The translations under genes were made by a program, and so were the position numbers. The notes below the pieces were generated by a model, which searched no databases, was not told the origin of the DNA, and saw only the letters and a program-made list of their open reading frames with translations. 51,065 nucleotides of DNA from Sphaerochaetaceae bacterium (GTDB lineage Bacteria; Spirochaetota; Spirochaetia; Sphaerochaetales; Sphaerochaetaceae): positions 1-51,065 of the forward strand of contig JAQVSP010000003.1 of NCBI GenBank assembly GCA_028700425.1, given 5' to 3'. This document shows positions 42,137-50,100 of the stretch, one piece after another. How positions within the stretch are numbered: position 1 is the stretch's first letter; every line of letters starts with the position of its first letter.

Positions 42137-42601
42137 TTAAAATGGAATCTCATCCTGGTCAAAGCTTTCTGGACCTGAGAAGTCTGCCTGTTGTGCAGCA
42201 TTTCTTGGCTCATTTGCCGGACGAGAGTTATAGCTTGATGCCTGGGCTTCCCTTGCTGGAGCGGCTGCTCCTTCGCGTGTGCCCAGAAGCTGTACCGAAT
42301 TGGCAACTACCTCGAGCTTGCTCTTAGCCTGCCCGTCCTGCTCCCAGCGATTCTGCCTGAGCTCGCCTTGAATGCAGACCTGCCTTCCCTTGCCGAGATA
42401 AGGGTTGATTATCTCAGCCTGCTTGCCCCACACGACAATGTCGATGTAGCTTACTTCCGTCTCTCTCTTGTCTGCCGACCCCTTTACACGGTTGACTGCG
42501 ATGGAAAAACGGCAGACCGCAGTGCCTGCGCTTGTTGACTTCAGCTCGCTTTCCCTGGTCAGTCGACCTATGAGAACCACGCTGTTGATATCAGTTGCCA
42601 T
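42137..42601 (-). CDS. ssb: Single-stranded DNA-binding protein
   Basis: A 154-residue OB-fold protein. NSVVLIGRLTRESELKSTSAGTAVCRFSIAVNR, VSYIDIVVWGKQAEIINPYLGKGRQVCIQGELRQNRWEQDGQ are family motifs; a disordered Gln/Ala/Asn linker leads to an acidic tip DQDEIPF, which matches the DDDIPF-type tail that recruits repair and replication proteins. Located between rpsF and rpsR as in many bacteria. Confidence 0.97.
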   Translation of the reverse strand: MATDINSVVLIGRLTRESELKSTSAGTAVCRFSIAVNRVKGSADKRETEVSYIDIVVWGKQAEIINPYLGKGRQVCIQGELRQNRWEQDGQAKSKLEVVANSVQLLGTREGAAAPAREAQASSYNSRPANEPRNAAQQADFSGPESFDQDEIPF

Positions 42602-42614
42602 AACTTTCTCCTGC

Positions 42615-42890
42615 TTACTTTGCGACGAACAGGAACTTCAGGATCTGTGACTTGAGCAAGAACTCCTGGCTCATCGGATTGATGGTAGCTCCATCAGCGT
42701 TGAGCTCAAAGTAAAAATAGTGCCCCTTGTCCTGCTTCTTGATTGGATAGGCTGTCTGACGGACACCCATATCTTCCTGCTTGGTGATCTCTACACCATT
42801 GGACTTAAACTGCTCGAGCATGAAATCCATGCCCTCTTGTGTCTTCTCATCATCGGAGTGGAAGATCACAGTGAACTCATAATTTCTCAT
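42615..42890 (-). CDS. rpsF: 30S ribosomal protein S6
   Basis: A 91-residue bS6: MRNYEFTVIFHSDDEKTQEGMDFMLEQFKSNGVEITKQEDMGVRQTAYPIKKQDKGHYFYFELNADG. RQTAYPIKK...GHYF is the diagnostic block (R.LAYPI.K...G.Y). AAGGAGG precedes ATG 42890. First gene of the rpsF-ssb-rpsR-DUF2232-rplI-dnaB operon. Confidence 0.97.
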   Translation of the reverse strand: MRNYEFTVIFHSDDEKTQEGMDFMLEQFKSNGVEITKQEDMGVRQTAYPIKKQDKGHYFYFELNADGATINPMSQEFLLKSQILKFLFVAK

Positions 42891-42952
42891 GGTTCCTCCT
42901 TACGGACTTAAAATTTTTCTGATCCGCATAGTGCGGATAAAGAGGTATCTTC

Positions 42953-42981
42953 AAAATATCATCGAAGGGTCTTTTAGTCAA
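42953..42981 (-). promoter_or_regulatory. Promoter of the rpsF-dnaB operon
   Basis: On the minus strand: TTGACT (42981-42976), 17-base spacer, TATTTT (42958-42953). The leader of about 55 bases has a perfect hairpin ATCCGCA-CTA-TGCGGAT (42938-42922) and then AAGGAGG. S6:S18 autoregulates this operon in many bacteria through leader RNA, so the hairpin is a candidate site, but I did not find the bulged CCG motif. Confidence 0.65.
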
Positions 42982-43046
42982 CAACGCCCATTGCCTTAAG
43001 ACCTGCTCCCAGAGCTGTTTTTTCTCTTCTTTGCTTTCCTGCTCTC

Positions 43047-43075
43047 TTGACGTTCGACACCCTAATCTAGATAAT
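43047..43075 (+). promoter_or_regulatory. Promoter of the bS22-like gene
   Basis: TTGACG (43047-43052), 17-base spacer, GATAAT (43070-43075). Divergent from the rpsF promoter. The leader is about 66 bases and ends in AAGGAG (43135-43140), 7 bases before GTG 43148. Confidence 0.7.
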
Positions 43076-43147
43076 GGAGCGGTAATTACAAATCATCCTT
43101 ATGAAGCCTCACGGCAAAACCAATTCATGGGATTAAGGAGCTCAAAA

Positions 43148-43237
43148 GTGCCTTGTGGAAGAAAGAGAAAAAAGCATAAGATTGCTACTCACAAGAGAAA
43201 GAAGAAGCTGAGAATGAATAGACACAAGAAAAAGTAG
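43148..43237 (+). CDS. AURKAIP1/COX24 (bS22-like) small ribosomal protein
   Basis: A 29-residue, extremely basic protein: PCGRKRKKHKIATHKRKKKL, then RMNRHKKK and stop. It matches the bacterial COX24/AURKAIP1-type peptides (pattern KKRKRHKI.THKRKKRLRKNRHKKK), whose mycobacterial relative is bS22 and mitochondrial relative mS38, both small-subunit proteins near the decoding site. The start is GTG 43148: AAGGAG 7 bases upstream and a matching family N-terminus (M-P-x-G). The frame also opens at 43031, before the promoter, which is not used. It has its own promoter and a nested-hairpin terminator, so it is a free-standing gene. Confidence 0.85.
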   Translation: MPCGRKRKKHKIATHKRKKKLRMNRHKKK

Positions 43238-43263
43238 TCTGTGCAGGATAGCGATTTCTGGAT

Positions 43264-43305
43264 AGAGGCCGGGCAAGAGGAAACTTGAGCAGGCCTCTTC
43301 TTTTT
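43264..43305 (+). terminator. Terminator of the bS22-like gene
   Basis: Outer stem AGAGGCC / GGCCTCT (43264-43270, 43292-43298) encloses an inner CAAG-AGGAAA-CTTG hairpin, followed by TC and a seven-T run. Lies 26 bases after the stop. Confidence 0.85.
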
Positions 43306-43357
43306 TTCTTTTGATGAGTTTTAGTTGATTCATCCTGTAATTTCAAGGATTCTTTGC

Positions 43358-43366
43358 TGTTATATT
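43358..43366 (+). promoter_or_regulatory. Leaderless extended -10 promoter of murD
   Basis: TGT-TATATT (43358-43366), then 6 bases to ATG 43373. No clear -35 at 17 bases (TAATTT). No Shine-Dalgarno upstream of the ATG. Confidence 0.55.
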
Positions 43367-43372
43367 AGTCGT

Positions 43373-44794
43373 ATGAATGTTCTTGTTTTTGGCTTGGGCT
43401 TGGTTGGTGGAGGCTTGGCTGCTGCTAAGTACTATCTGCAGAAAGGCGACTTTGTCAGGGTCACAGATCTAAAGGAAGAGAAGGCCTTTCCAGCATCTCA
43501 GATAAATGAGATAAGGCGGAGAGGCGGGGAGCTTATATTCGGCACTCATCGCCTAGAGGATTTCCAATGGGCGGACCTGGTGGTTCGCAATGCAGCCATC
43601 AGGGACGACAATCCCTACCTTGAGCACTGCAGGAGCATCACAACAGACCTTGTGTGCCTTCTAAGCTCTCCGCTGGTCAAGAGCATAGGCATAATTGCTG
43701 TAACAGGCTCAAAGGGCAAGACAACAACAGCCACATCCATATCTCATCTTCTCACCCGCAATGACATGGAGACCTTGATCTGCGGCAACATGGGCATATC
43801 CGGCTACACGGTGCTCACCGAGCTGGAGAAAAGAGCCAAGCATCATGACAAGATGCCGCGCTTCATCTGCATCGAGTTCTCAAGCTGGAATATCAGGGAT
43901 GCCTTCAATCCCCCGCTCAAGGACTATCCGGTCTTCAGCGCCACAGTCATCACCAATCTTCTTGAGGATCATCTCAACTACTACAAGGACTTTGAGTCTT
44001 ATGCAAGGGAGAAGCTTCTCATTGCCCAGGCTCCCACCCGCGTGATCATATGCCCCGACGAGCTTAAGACTCGCATCCTTGACATCTACCCCAAGCTGAA
44101 GACAGAGTTTCTCAGCCTTGAAGGCCTTTACCAGAAGCTGGACACCGACAATCTCAAGGTCGAGCCAAGATTCTTCACAAGCTTTGCAGTATGCAAGAGC
44201 CTGGGGCTGACCAAGGCCAAGATGCTCAGCGCCCACAAGACGTTCAGCGAGCAGGAGCATAGAAGCGAGTTTGTAGGCTATGCTGACAACGTGCTCTTCA
44301 TAAACGACTCCTCAGCTACCATACCATCGGCTGTCCTGTACACCATCAGCAGCATGAAAGGCTATGCAATAACCCTGATTTGCGGAGGCACTGACAAGAA
44401 CCTGTCCCCTGCTCCATTTATTGAGGTGATCAACAAGGTCGGCCCGATCATTCTTCTTGACGGTACTTTCACCAGAGAGAAGCTGATCCCGCTTCTTCTG
44501 GAGAAGCAAAGAGCCTATGAAGGACCCTTCGAGACCATGGGGCTTGCTCTCAAGTGCGCCTTTGCCAAGAGCAAGGAGCTTGCCGATTCCAAGCTTTCCA
44601 TGTTCCAGTACATAGTCCTGTCTCCAGGAGCAGCAAGCTTTGAGCTGTTTGAGAACGAGCTGGACCGTGGACGGCAGTTCAAGAACGAGGCCGTGAAGAT
44701 CATAAAGAAGCATGGTGGAGAGCATGTGGGACTGCTCAACCTTGGTGAGCTGGAGGCCTTTCTAAAGAAGCTGTTCAGCAGCGTAAAAAGCTAG
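43373..44794 (+). CDS. murD: UDP-N-acetylmuramoyl-alanine--D-glutamate ligase
   Basis: A 473-residue Mur ligase. The N-terminal NVLVFGLGLVGGGLAAAKYYLQKGDFVRVTDLKEE is the MurD Rossmann domain; the ATP site is GIIAVTGSKGKTTTATSISHLL (P-loop GSKGKTT); ICIEFSSWNI, ITNLLEDHLNYY (catalytic His), HRSEFVGYADNVLFINDSSATIPSAV (E-HR...NDSKATN-like) and ICGGTDKNLSP complete the set. FSSWN and NDSSAT vary slightly from canonical SSFQL and NDSKATN. ATG 43373 starts 6 bases after a -10, so appears leaderless. Its stop is base-to-base with the convergent FemAB gene (CTAGCTAG). Confidence 0.93.
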   Translation: MNVLVFGLGLVGGGLAAAKYYLQKGDFVRVTDLKEEKAFPASQINEIRRRGGELIFGTHRLEDFQWADLVVRNAAIRDDNPYLEHCRSITTDLVCLLSSPLVKSIGIIAVTGSKGKTTTATSISHLLTRNDMETLICGNMGISGYTVLTELEKRAKHHDKMPRFICIEFSSWNIRDAFNPPLKDYPVFSATVITNLLEDHLNYYKDFESYAREKLLIAQAPTRVIICPDELKTRILDIYPKLKTEFLSLEGLYQKLDTDNLKVEPRFFTSFAVCKSLGLTKAKMLSAHKTFSEQEHRSEFVGYADNVLFINDSSATIPSAVLYTISSMKGYAITLICGGTDKNLSPAPFIEVINKVGPIILLDGTFTREKLIPLLLEKQRAYEGPFETMGLALKCAFAKSKELADSKLSMFQYIVLSPGAASFELFENELDRGRQFKNEAVKIIKKHGGEHVGLLNLGELEAFLKKLFSSVKS

Positions 44795-45712
44795 CTAGTC
44801 CTTCCTGTAAGCCTTGTATCGGATATTCTCGCAGAACACAAAAAGCCTGTGGAAAAGCTTGTGCACGGGATAGTCGCTTGTTCCCTGGCGCTCTATCATG
44901 ACTCCGCCAAAGCCTGCCTTGAACTGCGTAAGGGTGCAAAGATGGCCGCTCATGCCGGCTCCCTGGAAGTCATATACCTCCAGGCCTTTCTCGCAAGCAA
45001 TTCGAATTGCCATATCCTGCACAGGCACAGACGCAGAGTAGGTTCCCTTCTCCCTTATGGTGGCTCCATAAAGGAAGGTCGCAACCTTAGGGCCCTCCAG
45101 CACAATTATGCCGGCCCTCATCTCAAGATCCTGGTAGGCAAGATAAAGCCTGCAGCCATTCTCAAGAAGCGCTTTCATGTACGAGAGCGACCTGGCTGAA
45201 AAGCCATCATGCCTAGCCGTTTCAAGATAGATGGCATACCAGGCCTCAAGATCGGCCATGCCCCCTTCCCTTGTCGTAAAGACTGGGCGGGACAGGCTGC
45301 GCTTCACCCGGGACCTATAGCCCAGGTATACCTGGTCGTAGCCCTTGTCCAGTCGATTGACTATGGTCATGGACGGCTGGACTGAATTCTTCTGGACCTT
45401 AAGGCAGCTCTTGCCAATTTCCTTGTTCTCACCGTCTGGTGAGAAGTAGAAATCATAGCGTATTACGAAGACCCTTGGACCAAGGCACCTGGCCAAGGCT
45501 CTTGAGAAAGCGCACCAGTCCTGGCTGATTGGCTGGATGTAGGGCACATAGGCAAGCTTGAAGAGGCTTATTGGCCTCAGAAGAACCAGGAATACCAGTC
45601 CATCGGACTCAAAGGCCCTGGCCTCCCATCCCTGGGAAGCCTTTATCCTAGCCCATGCCTGCGTCTGAAAGCCATGGGGTCCTGCAAGCCTGTCAAGTCC
45701 TACTTCATTCAT
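44795..45712 (-). CDS. FemAB/FemX-family peptidoglycan aminoacyltransferase
   Basis: A 305-residue protein with two tandem GNAT folds, the Fem arrangement used to add amino acids to lipid-linked peptidoglycan peptides from aminoacyl-tRNA. QTQAWARIKASQGWEARAF (first lobe start), RVKRSLSRPVFTTREGGMADLEAWYAIYLETARHDGF (the helical R..IR.A-type segment) and GIIVLEGPKVATFLYGATIREKG...QDMAIRIACEKGLEVYDFQGAG (W.aI..A...G...YDf.G) are family features. ATG 45712 starts in a TGATG overlap with metG, so it is co-transcribed with metG; convergent murD supports a wall role. The added residue is unknown. Confidence 0.85.
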   Translation of the reverse strand: MNEVGLDRLAGPHGFQTQAWARIKASQGWEARAFESDGLVFLVLLRPISLFKLAYVPYIQPISQDWCAFSRALARCLGPRVFVIRYDFYFSPDGENKEIGKSCLKVQKNSVQPSMTIVNRLDKGYDQVYLGYRSRVKRSLSRPVFTTREGGMADLEAWYAIYLETARHDGFSARSLSYMKALLENGCRLYLAYQDLEMRAGIIVLEGPKVATFLYGATIREKGTYSASVPVQDMAIRIACEKGLEVYDFQGAGMSGHLCTLTQFKAGFGGVMIERQGTSDYPVHKLFHRLFVFCENIRYKAYRKD

Positions 45713-47922
45713 CAACCTACCGGTCCATTAAGATATTTTCTAGCCTTGAGGTAGCTTTCGCCGCAGCAGATTCGTCTTCCATCAACGGTTACATAGCCAT
45801 CCTTGGTCTCTATCGGCATCGAGAAGAACTTGTCAGCCTTGACGTAGCAGACTGGGGTCTCAGGGTTGCTCAGCCCTTCTGGAACAAGCTTGGATCCAAC
45901 AGGAAGATCATCGGCAAAAAGCACTTCGCAAGTTGTGTGTGGCTCTGCATTTGGATCGCTTGCTGCCAGGAGCATTCCCCTGGACTTGACAGACCGGAAG
46001 TTAGCTGGCTTGAGGTTGCTCACAAGCACAATGTTATGTCCAAGAAGCTCTTCTTCCTTGTAGTATGGAACAATGGAGCTGACTATCTGCCTTCTCTCTG
46101 TCTCGCCGGTGTCAAGCTGAAGGATGTACAGCATGTCTCCTGCTGGATGGCGCTGGATCTCTACGATCTTGCTGACGCAAAGAATCACTCGGCTGGCAAA
46201 ATCCTCTGCAACCGACAAGGCCTCAGCGGCCTCGGCGGCCTTCTTGGTTTCCTCTTCCATTATCTTTTCCTCTCTTTGGGCCTGGGATCCTGAGAATCGG
46301 ACCTTGAGGCTCTCTATGTAATCTGGATCAAGCTTTGAGAAAAGCATCACTGGCTCAGTGCACTGGCCAATGCCTTCCTTGGTTCCCAGCGCCTTTATGC
46401 CAGCGCCTTTGCTCTTGGTCATGCTGAGCATCTTCTCTGCACTTTGGGGCATGAAGGGCATGGACATGACTCCCAGGTCGCGTATGACCAGAAGCAAGGT
46501 CCTGAGCAGCACCTTGGCCTTTTCAGGCTCGGTCTTGACAAGCCTCCAGGGCTCGGCAGCCTGGAAGGCCTTGTTGCCGATGTCGCTGAGGGCGAAGACT
46601 GAATGCATTGCATCCCTTTCGTCGGCTCGCTCCATCTGCTGGATGTACTCAGCCTCGATGGCTTTCGCACCACTGATGAGCTCTTCATCCCACTGGCCTT
46701 CTCCGAGGCCTTCTGGGAAGAGCTTGGTTATGAAGGTTATGGTCCTGTTGACCAGGTTTCCCAGGTTTCCGATAAGCTCGCCGTTGACCTTGTCCAGGAA
46801 GTCTGACCAGGCGAAGTTCACATCCGCCTTCTCAGGCCTGTTGTAGAATATGTAGAATCTCCAGACATCTGCTGGAATGCCTGTGGCCTGGACATCGTTG
46901 CCGAAGATCCCCACTCCCCTGGACTTGGAGAACTTGCCGCCCTCGTAGTTCAGGTACTCAGTGGAGGACATGTGATGAAGCATTGTCCACTTCCAGCCAG
47001 TTGCCAGAAGAGTCGATGGGAAGATCACAGTATGGAAAGGTATATTGTCCTTGCCGATGAACTGGAAAAGCTCAGTGTCCCCAGGGCTCTGCCACCAGCG
47101 CTTGTAGTCTTCAGTGTGGTTTGCAGTGATGGAAATGTAGCCGATAGGAGCATCGAACCATACATAGAATACCTTGTCCTCAAAGCCTGGCTTGGGAACT
47201 GGGATGCCCCACTTAAGGTCGCGTGTTATGCAGCGCTCCTGAAGGCCGTCGCGGATCCAGCTTCGCGTAACCTGGACAGCGTTCTTGGCCCAGAAGCCTC
47301 TCTCTGAGGCCTCCTCTATCCACTTCTCCAGCAGAGGAAGGGCCTTGGGAAGATCCAGAAACAGGTGCTTGGTCTCCCTGAGCTCAGGCTTGGAGTGGCA
47401 GACAGGGCAATAGGGATCGATAAGCTCGGTCGGCTCAAGAAGGCTCTGGCAGTTGTCGCACTGGTCTCCTCGGGCGCCTTCGTGGCCGCACTTGGGGCAG
47501 GTGCCCTCCACATAGCGGTCAGCGAGAAAGCGCTGGCACTTCGGGCAATAGAGCTGGCTGATGACCTTCTCTGTTATATAGCCAGCCTCATCAACAGCCT
47601 TGAATATCGACTGCACTATCTCGGTCTGCCTTGGGGTGGATGTGCGTCCAAAGTAATCGAAGGCGATGTTGAACCACTTGTAGGTCTCTTCATGAATGGC
47701 GTGAAATCGATCGCAGAGCTCTCTTGGAGAGCAGCCCTCGATGGAGGCCTTGGTCTCGGTGGCAGTCCCATACTCGTCAGTGCCGCAGATATACATGGTC
47801 TCGTACCCTGCAAGGCGGCAATAGCGTGCAAAGGCATCTGCGCTGAGGACCTGTATTATGTTCCCAAGATGCGGGATGTTGTTTACATAAGGCAATGCGC
47901 TTGTTACTAGTCTTTTTTTCAT
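45712..47922 (-). CDS. metG: Methionyl-tRNA synthetase with C-terminal tRNA-binding domain
   Basis: A 736-residue class I synthetase. KKRLVTSALPYVNNIPHLGNIIQ holds the HIGH-type motif (PHLGN); a two-knuckle zinc region (CPKCQRF...CPKCGHEG...CDNCQSLL...CPVC) marks the four-Cys-pair MetG1 type; GKFSKSRGVGIFGND is KMSKS. The C-terminal about 110 residues (VILCVSKIVEIQRHPAGDMLYILQLDTGE...ILLGHNIVLVSNLKPANFRSVKSRGMLLAAS) are the Trbp111-like OB domain. ATG 47922 lies 7 bases after a -10 and lacks a Shine-Dalgarno; the longer frame to 47961 is rejected as it includes the promoter. Confidence 0.97.
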   Translation of the reverse strand: MKKRLVTSALPYVNNIPHLGNIIQVLSADAFARYCRLAGYETMYICGTDEYGTATETKASIEGCSPRELCDRFHAIHEETYKWFNIAFDYFGRTSTPRQTEIVQSIFKAVDEAGYITEKVISQLYCPKCQRFLADRYVEGTCPKCGHEGARGDQCDNCQSLLEPTELIDPYCPVCHSKPELRETKHLFLDLPKALPLLEKWIEEASERGFWAKNAVQVTRSWIRDGLQERCITRDLKWGIPVPKPGFEDKVFYVWFDAPIGYISITANHTEDYKRWWQSPGDTELFQFIGKDNIPFHTVIFPSTLLATGWKWTMLHHMSSTEYLNYEGGKFSKSRGVGIFGNDVQATGIPADVWRFYIFYNRPEKADVNFAWSDFLDKVNGELIGNLGNLVNRTITFITKLFPEGLGEGQWDEELISGAKAIEAEYIQQMERADERDAMHSVFALSDIGNKAFQAAEPWRLVKTEPEKAKVLLRTLLLVIRDLGVMSMPFMPQSAEKMLSMTKSKGAGIKALGTKEGIGQCTEPVMLFSKLDPDYIESLKVRFSGSQAQREEKIMEEETKKAAEAAEALSVAEDFASRVILCVSKIVEIQRHPAGDMLYILQLDTGETERRQIVSSIVPYYKEEELLGHNIVLVSNLKPANFRSVKSRGMLLAASDPNAEPHTTCEVLFADDLPVGSKLVPEGLSNPETPVCYVKADKFFSMPIETKDGYVTVDGRRICCGESYLKARKYLNGPVG

Positions 47923-47929
47923 GTTTCCA

Positions 47930-47958
47930 ATCTTAACCAAAGAAGCTTCTTGATTCAA
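47930..47958 (-). promoter_or_regulatory. Leaderless promoter of metG with two palindromes
   Basis: On the minus strand: TTGAAT (47958-47953), 17-base spacer, TAAGAT (47935-47930), 7 bases, ATG 47922. The 12-bp perfect palindrome AAGAAGCTTCTT (47940-47951) fills the spacer, and GATTCAA-CA-TTGAATC (47952-47967), a perfect 7-bp inverted repeat, covers the -35. Both look like operator sites. Confidence 0.6.
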
Positions 47959-47997
47959 CATTGAATCTAAGGTTTTTTACATGCTTGTCCGGTTTGC

Positions 47998-48026
47998 TTG
48001 ACGAAAGCATCAAGGGGTATTAGATT
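47998..48026 (+). promoter_or_regulatory. Promoter of hflK-hflC
   Basis: TTGACG (47998-48003), 17-base spacer, TAGATT (48021-48026). The leader of about 27 bases carries AAGGAG (48049-48054) before ATG 48060. Divergent from metG. Confidence 0.6.
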
Positions 48027-48059
48027 TAAGCCAGCGCTAAACTAAAACAAGGAGATGAA

Positions 48060-49076
48060 ATGGCATTCACCTTTTATGAAAACAGCCAGCAGGAACCCAA
48101 GCAGGGGGAGAGGCCAAGGACTTCCAGAAGGAAGCCCAGCTTCAGCCCTAAGCTCATATGGGCTGTCCTGGCTGCCATTGTCCTGATAGCGGTCCTCTCC
48201 ACGAGCTTCTTCGTGGTGGACCAGACCGAACAGGCCGTCGTGCTTCGCTTTGGCAAGTACATCAAAACTGTAGGGCCGGGACTTCAGACCAAGCTGCCTC
48301 TGGGAATTGACCAGAACTACAACATCCCAACCCAGGTGGTTCAGACCATGACATTCGGCTACAACGTAGCCTCTTCAAAGAACGCCTACACAACGATCTA
48401 TGACAACACCGATGTCAACAACGAGTCCATGATGCTCACCGGAGACCTGAACATCATCGATCTCGAGTGGATAGTCCAGTACAAGATCGAGAACCCCTAC
48501 CAGTGGCTGTTCAGCGTCGAGTACAAGGAGCAGACCATCAAGGATGTGTCAAGAAGCGTTCTCAACCAGCTGGTTGGAAACCTTCCCATACTGTCCATCA
48601 TGACAAGCGAAAGGACTGCAATAGAGATTGAAGCCCAGCAGCTTATGCAGGAGATCTTCAACAAGTACAACTTTGGCGTCAAGGTCGTAACCGTCAAGCT
48701 CCAGAACATTGTTCCGCCGGAAGGAGATGTCCAGGATGCCTTTGAGGATGTCAACAAGGCCATACAGGACATGAACAGGCTCATCAACGAAGGAAAGCAG
48801 AACTACAACAGCGAGATTCCTGCTGCCCAGGGAGAGGCCAATCAGCTGATCCAGCAAGCCCAGGGCTATGCTGCCGAGAGAGTCAACACCGCCAAGGGAG
48901 ATGTGGCCAGGTTCAACAGCGTCAGGGAGGCCTATGAGACCACCAAGAGCGTTACAGCCGTAAGACTTTATCTTGAGACCATGGAGGAGATATTCAGCAA
49001 GGCCACCAACCTGACAGTCATTGACAAGAACCTTGACAACTTCCTGCCCATCTCGCAGATAGGAGGCGCAAAATGA
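48060..49076 (+). CDS. hflK: HflK, SPFH/prohibitin-family protease modulator
   Basis: A 338-residue membrane-anchored SPFH protein. A basic N-terminal region is followed by one membrane helix (IWAVLAAIVLIAVLSTSFFVV, about 37-58), then the HflK block DQTEQAVVLRFGKYIKTVGPGLQTKLPLGID. The middle has DLNIIDLEWIVQYKI and the C-terminus VNTAKGDVARFNSVREAYETTKSVTAVRLYLETMEEIF, diagnostic for HflK. HflK and HflC form a cage around FtsH. AAGGAG precedes ATG 48060. ATGA overlap with hflC. Confidence 0.95.
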   Translation: MAFTFYENSQQEPKQGERPRTSRRKPSFSPKLIWAVLAAIVLIAVLSTSFFVVDQTEQAVVLRFGKYIKTVGPGLQTKLPLGIDQNYNIPTQVVQTMTFGYNVASSKNAYTTIYDNTDVNNESMMLTGDLNIIDLEWIVQYKIENPYQWLFSVEYKEQTIKDVSRSVLNQLVGNLPILSIMTSERTAIEIEAQQLMQEIFNKYNFGVKVVTVKLQNIVPPEGDVQDAFEDVNKAIQDMNRLINEGKQNYNSEIPAAQGEANQLIQQAQGYAAERVNTAKGDVARFNSVREAYETTKSVTAVRLYLETMEEIFSKATNLTVIDKNLDNFLPISQIGGAK

Positions 49077-50053
49077 AGAAGACAATAACTGTTCTTGTAA
49101 TAATAGCCGTGCTGCTGATCATCCTTGTGATCCTCGGGCCGTTCTACATCCTCAACGAGGGTGAGCAGTCTGTGATCACCAGGTTCGGCAAGATCATTGG
49201 AGTTGAGACCGAAAGCGGACTCAAGTTCAAGATGCCCTTCGTCGACAACGTGCTCAAGTACCCCAAGAAGATCCTGAGCTGGGATGGAGAGGCACAGAGG
49301 ATCCCCACCAAGGAGAACCAGTTCATATTTGTCGATCCTACAAGCAGATGGACCATAGCTGACCCGATCAAGTTCTATGAGACAGTCAAGACTGTGGAGA
49401 ACGCAGAGAGAAGGCTGGATGATGTGCTTGACTCGACCATCCGCACTGTCATAAGCGAGAACTACCTCAATGAGGCCGTCAGGACCAACAACGACATAAA
49501 CAAGATCAAGGTCACTGAAACCGTCACGAACGTAGATAACATTGAGGATGCAGAGACGCTTCGAAACCTCACCGACACCCAGACCCAGCAGGAATCCATC
49601 TCCAAGGGCCGAGAGAACCTTTCCAACACCATGCTTGAGAAAGCAAGGCCGTTCGTAGCCGAATATGGAATCGAGCTTAGGGATATCGTGATTCGCCAGA
49701 TCCGCTACTCGGACGACCTGACTCAGAGCGTCTACCAGAGGATGATCAAGGAGCGAAACCAGATTGCCGAAGCCTACAGGTCCTATGGACGTGGCCAGCA
49801 GTCCCAGTGGCTTGGAAAGACCGAGAATGACAAGAAGACCATACTCTCCGAGGCTTATGCCACAAGCGAGCAGATAAAGGGAGTCGCAGATGCCCAGGCA
49901 ACAGCCATATACGCTGAAGCCTATGAGGCAGACCCAGAGTTCTTTGAGCTCTACAGGACCCTTGAAAGCTACAAGAAGACTCTTCCTGGAATCGACAAGA
50001 TCCTGTCCACGGACCTCGATTACTTCTCAATGCTCTACGGCACAACGAAATAA
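49073..50053 (+). CDS. hflC: HflC, SPFH/prohibitin-family protease modulator
   Basis: A 326-residue partner of HflK. An N-terminal membrane helix (TVLVIIAVLLIILVILGPFYIL) is followed by NEGEQSVITRFGKIIG...SGLKFKMPFVDNVLKYPKKILSWDGEAQRIPTKENQFIFVDPTSRWTIADP, the HflC signature. The C-terminus GIELRDIVIRQIRYSDDLTQSVYQRMIKERNQIAEAYRSYGRGQ and EFFELYRTLESYKKTL is typical. The helical insert near 155-195 (VTNVDNIEDAETLRNLTDTQTQQESI) is longer than in E. coli HflC. Starts in ATGA overlap; a hairpin follows the stop. Confidence 0.95.
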   Translation: MKKTITVLVIIAVLLIILVILGPFYILNEGEQSVITRFGKIIGVETESGLKFKMPFVDNVLKYPKKILSWDGEAQRIPTKENQFIFVDPTSRWTIADPIKFYETVKTVENAERRLDDVLDSTIRTVISENYLNEAVRTNNDINKIKVTETVTNVDNIEDAETLRNLTDTQTQQESISKGRENLSNTMLEKARPFVAEYGIELRDIVIRQIRYSDDLTQSVYQRMIKERNQIAEAYRSYGRGQQSQWLGKTENDKKTILSEAYATSEQIKGVADAQATAIYAEAYEADPEFFELYRTLESYKKTLPGIDKILSTDLDYFSMLYGTTK

Positions 50054-50076
50054 TCAACAACCCAGATTCATAGAAT

Positions 50077-50100
50077 AGGGAGCTTTGGCTCCCTGTTCTC
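50077..50100 (+). terminator. Hairpin between hflC and the PrsW gene
   Basis: Stem AGGGAGC / GCTCCCT with loop TTTG, then GTTCTCAT. The U-tract is poor; it sits in the 45-base gap between convergent genes and could act in both directions weakly. Confidence 0.65.

Noticed and set aside
42891-42950. S6:S18-binding motif in the rpsF leader
   Set aside because: A hairpin is present (ATCCGCA-CTA-TGCGGAT) but it is a perfect stem without the bulged CCG expected for the known motif, so I report only a hairpin.
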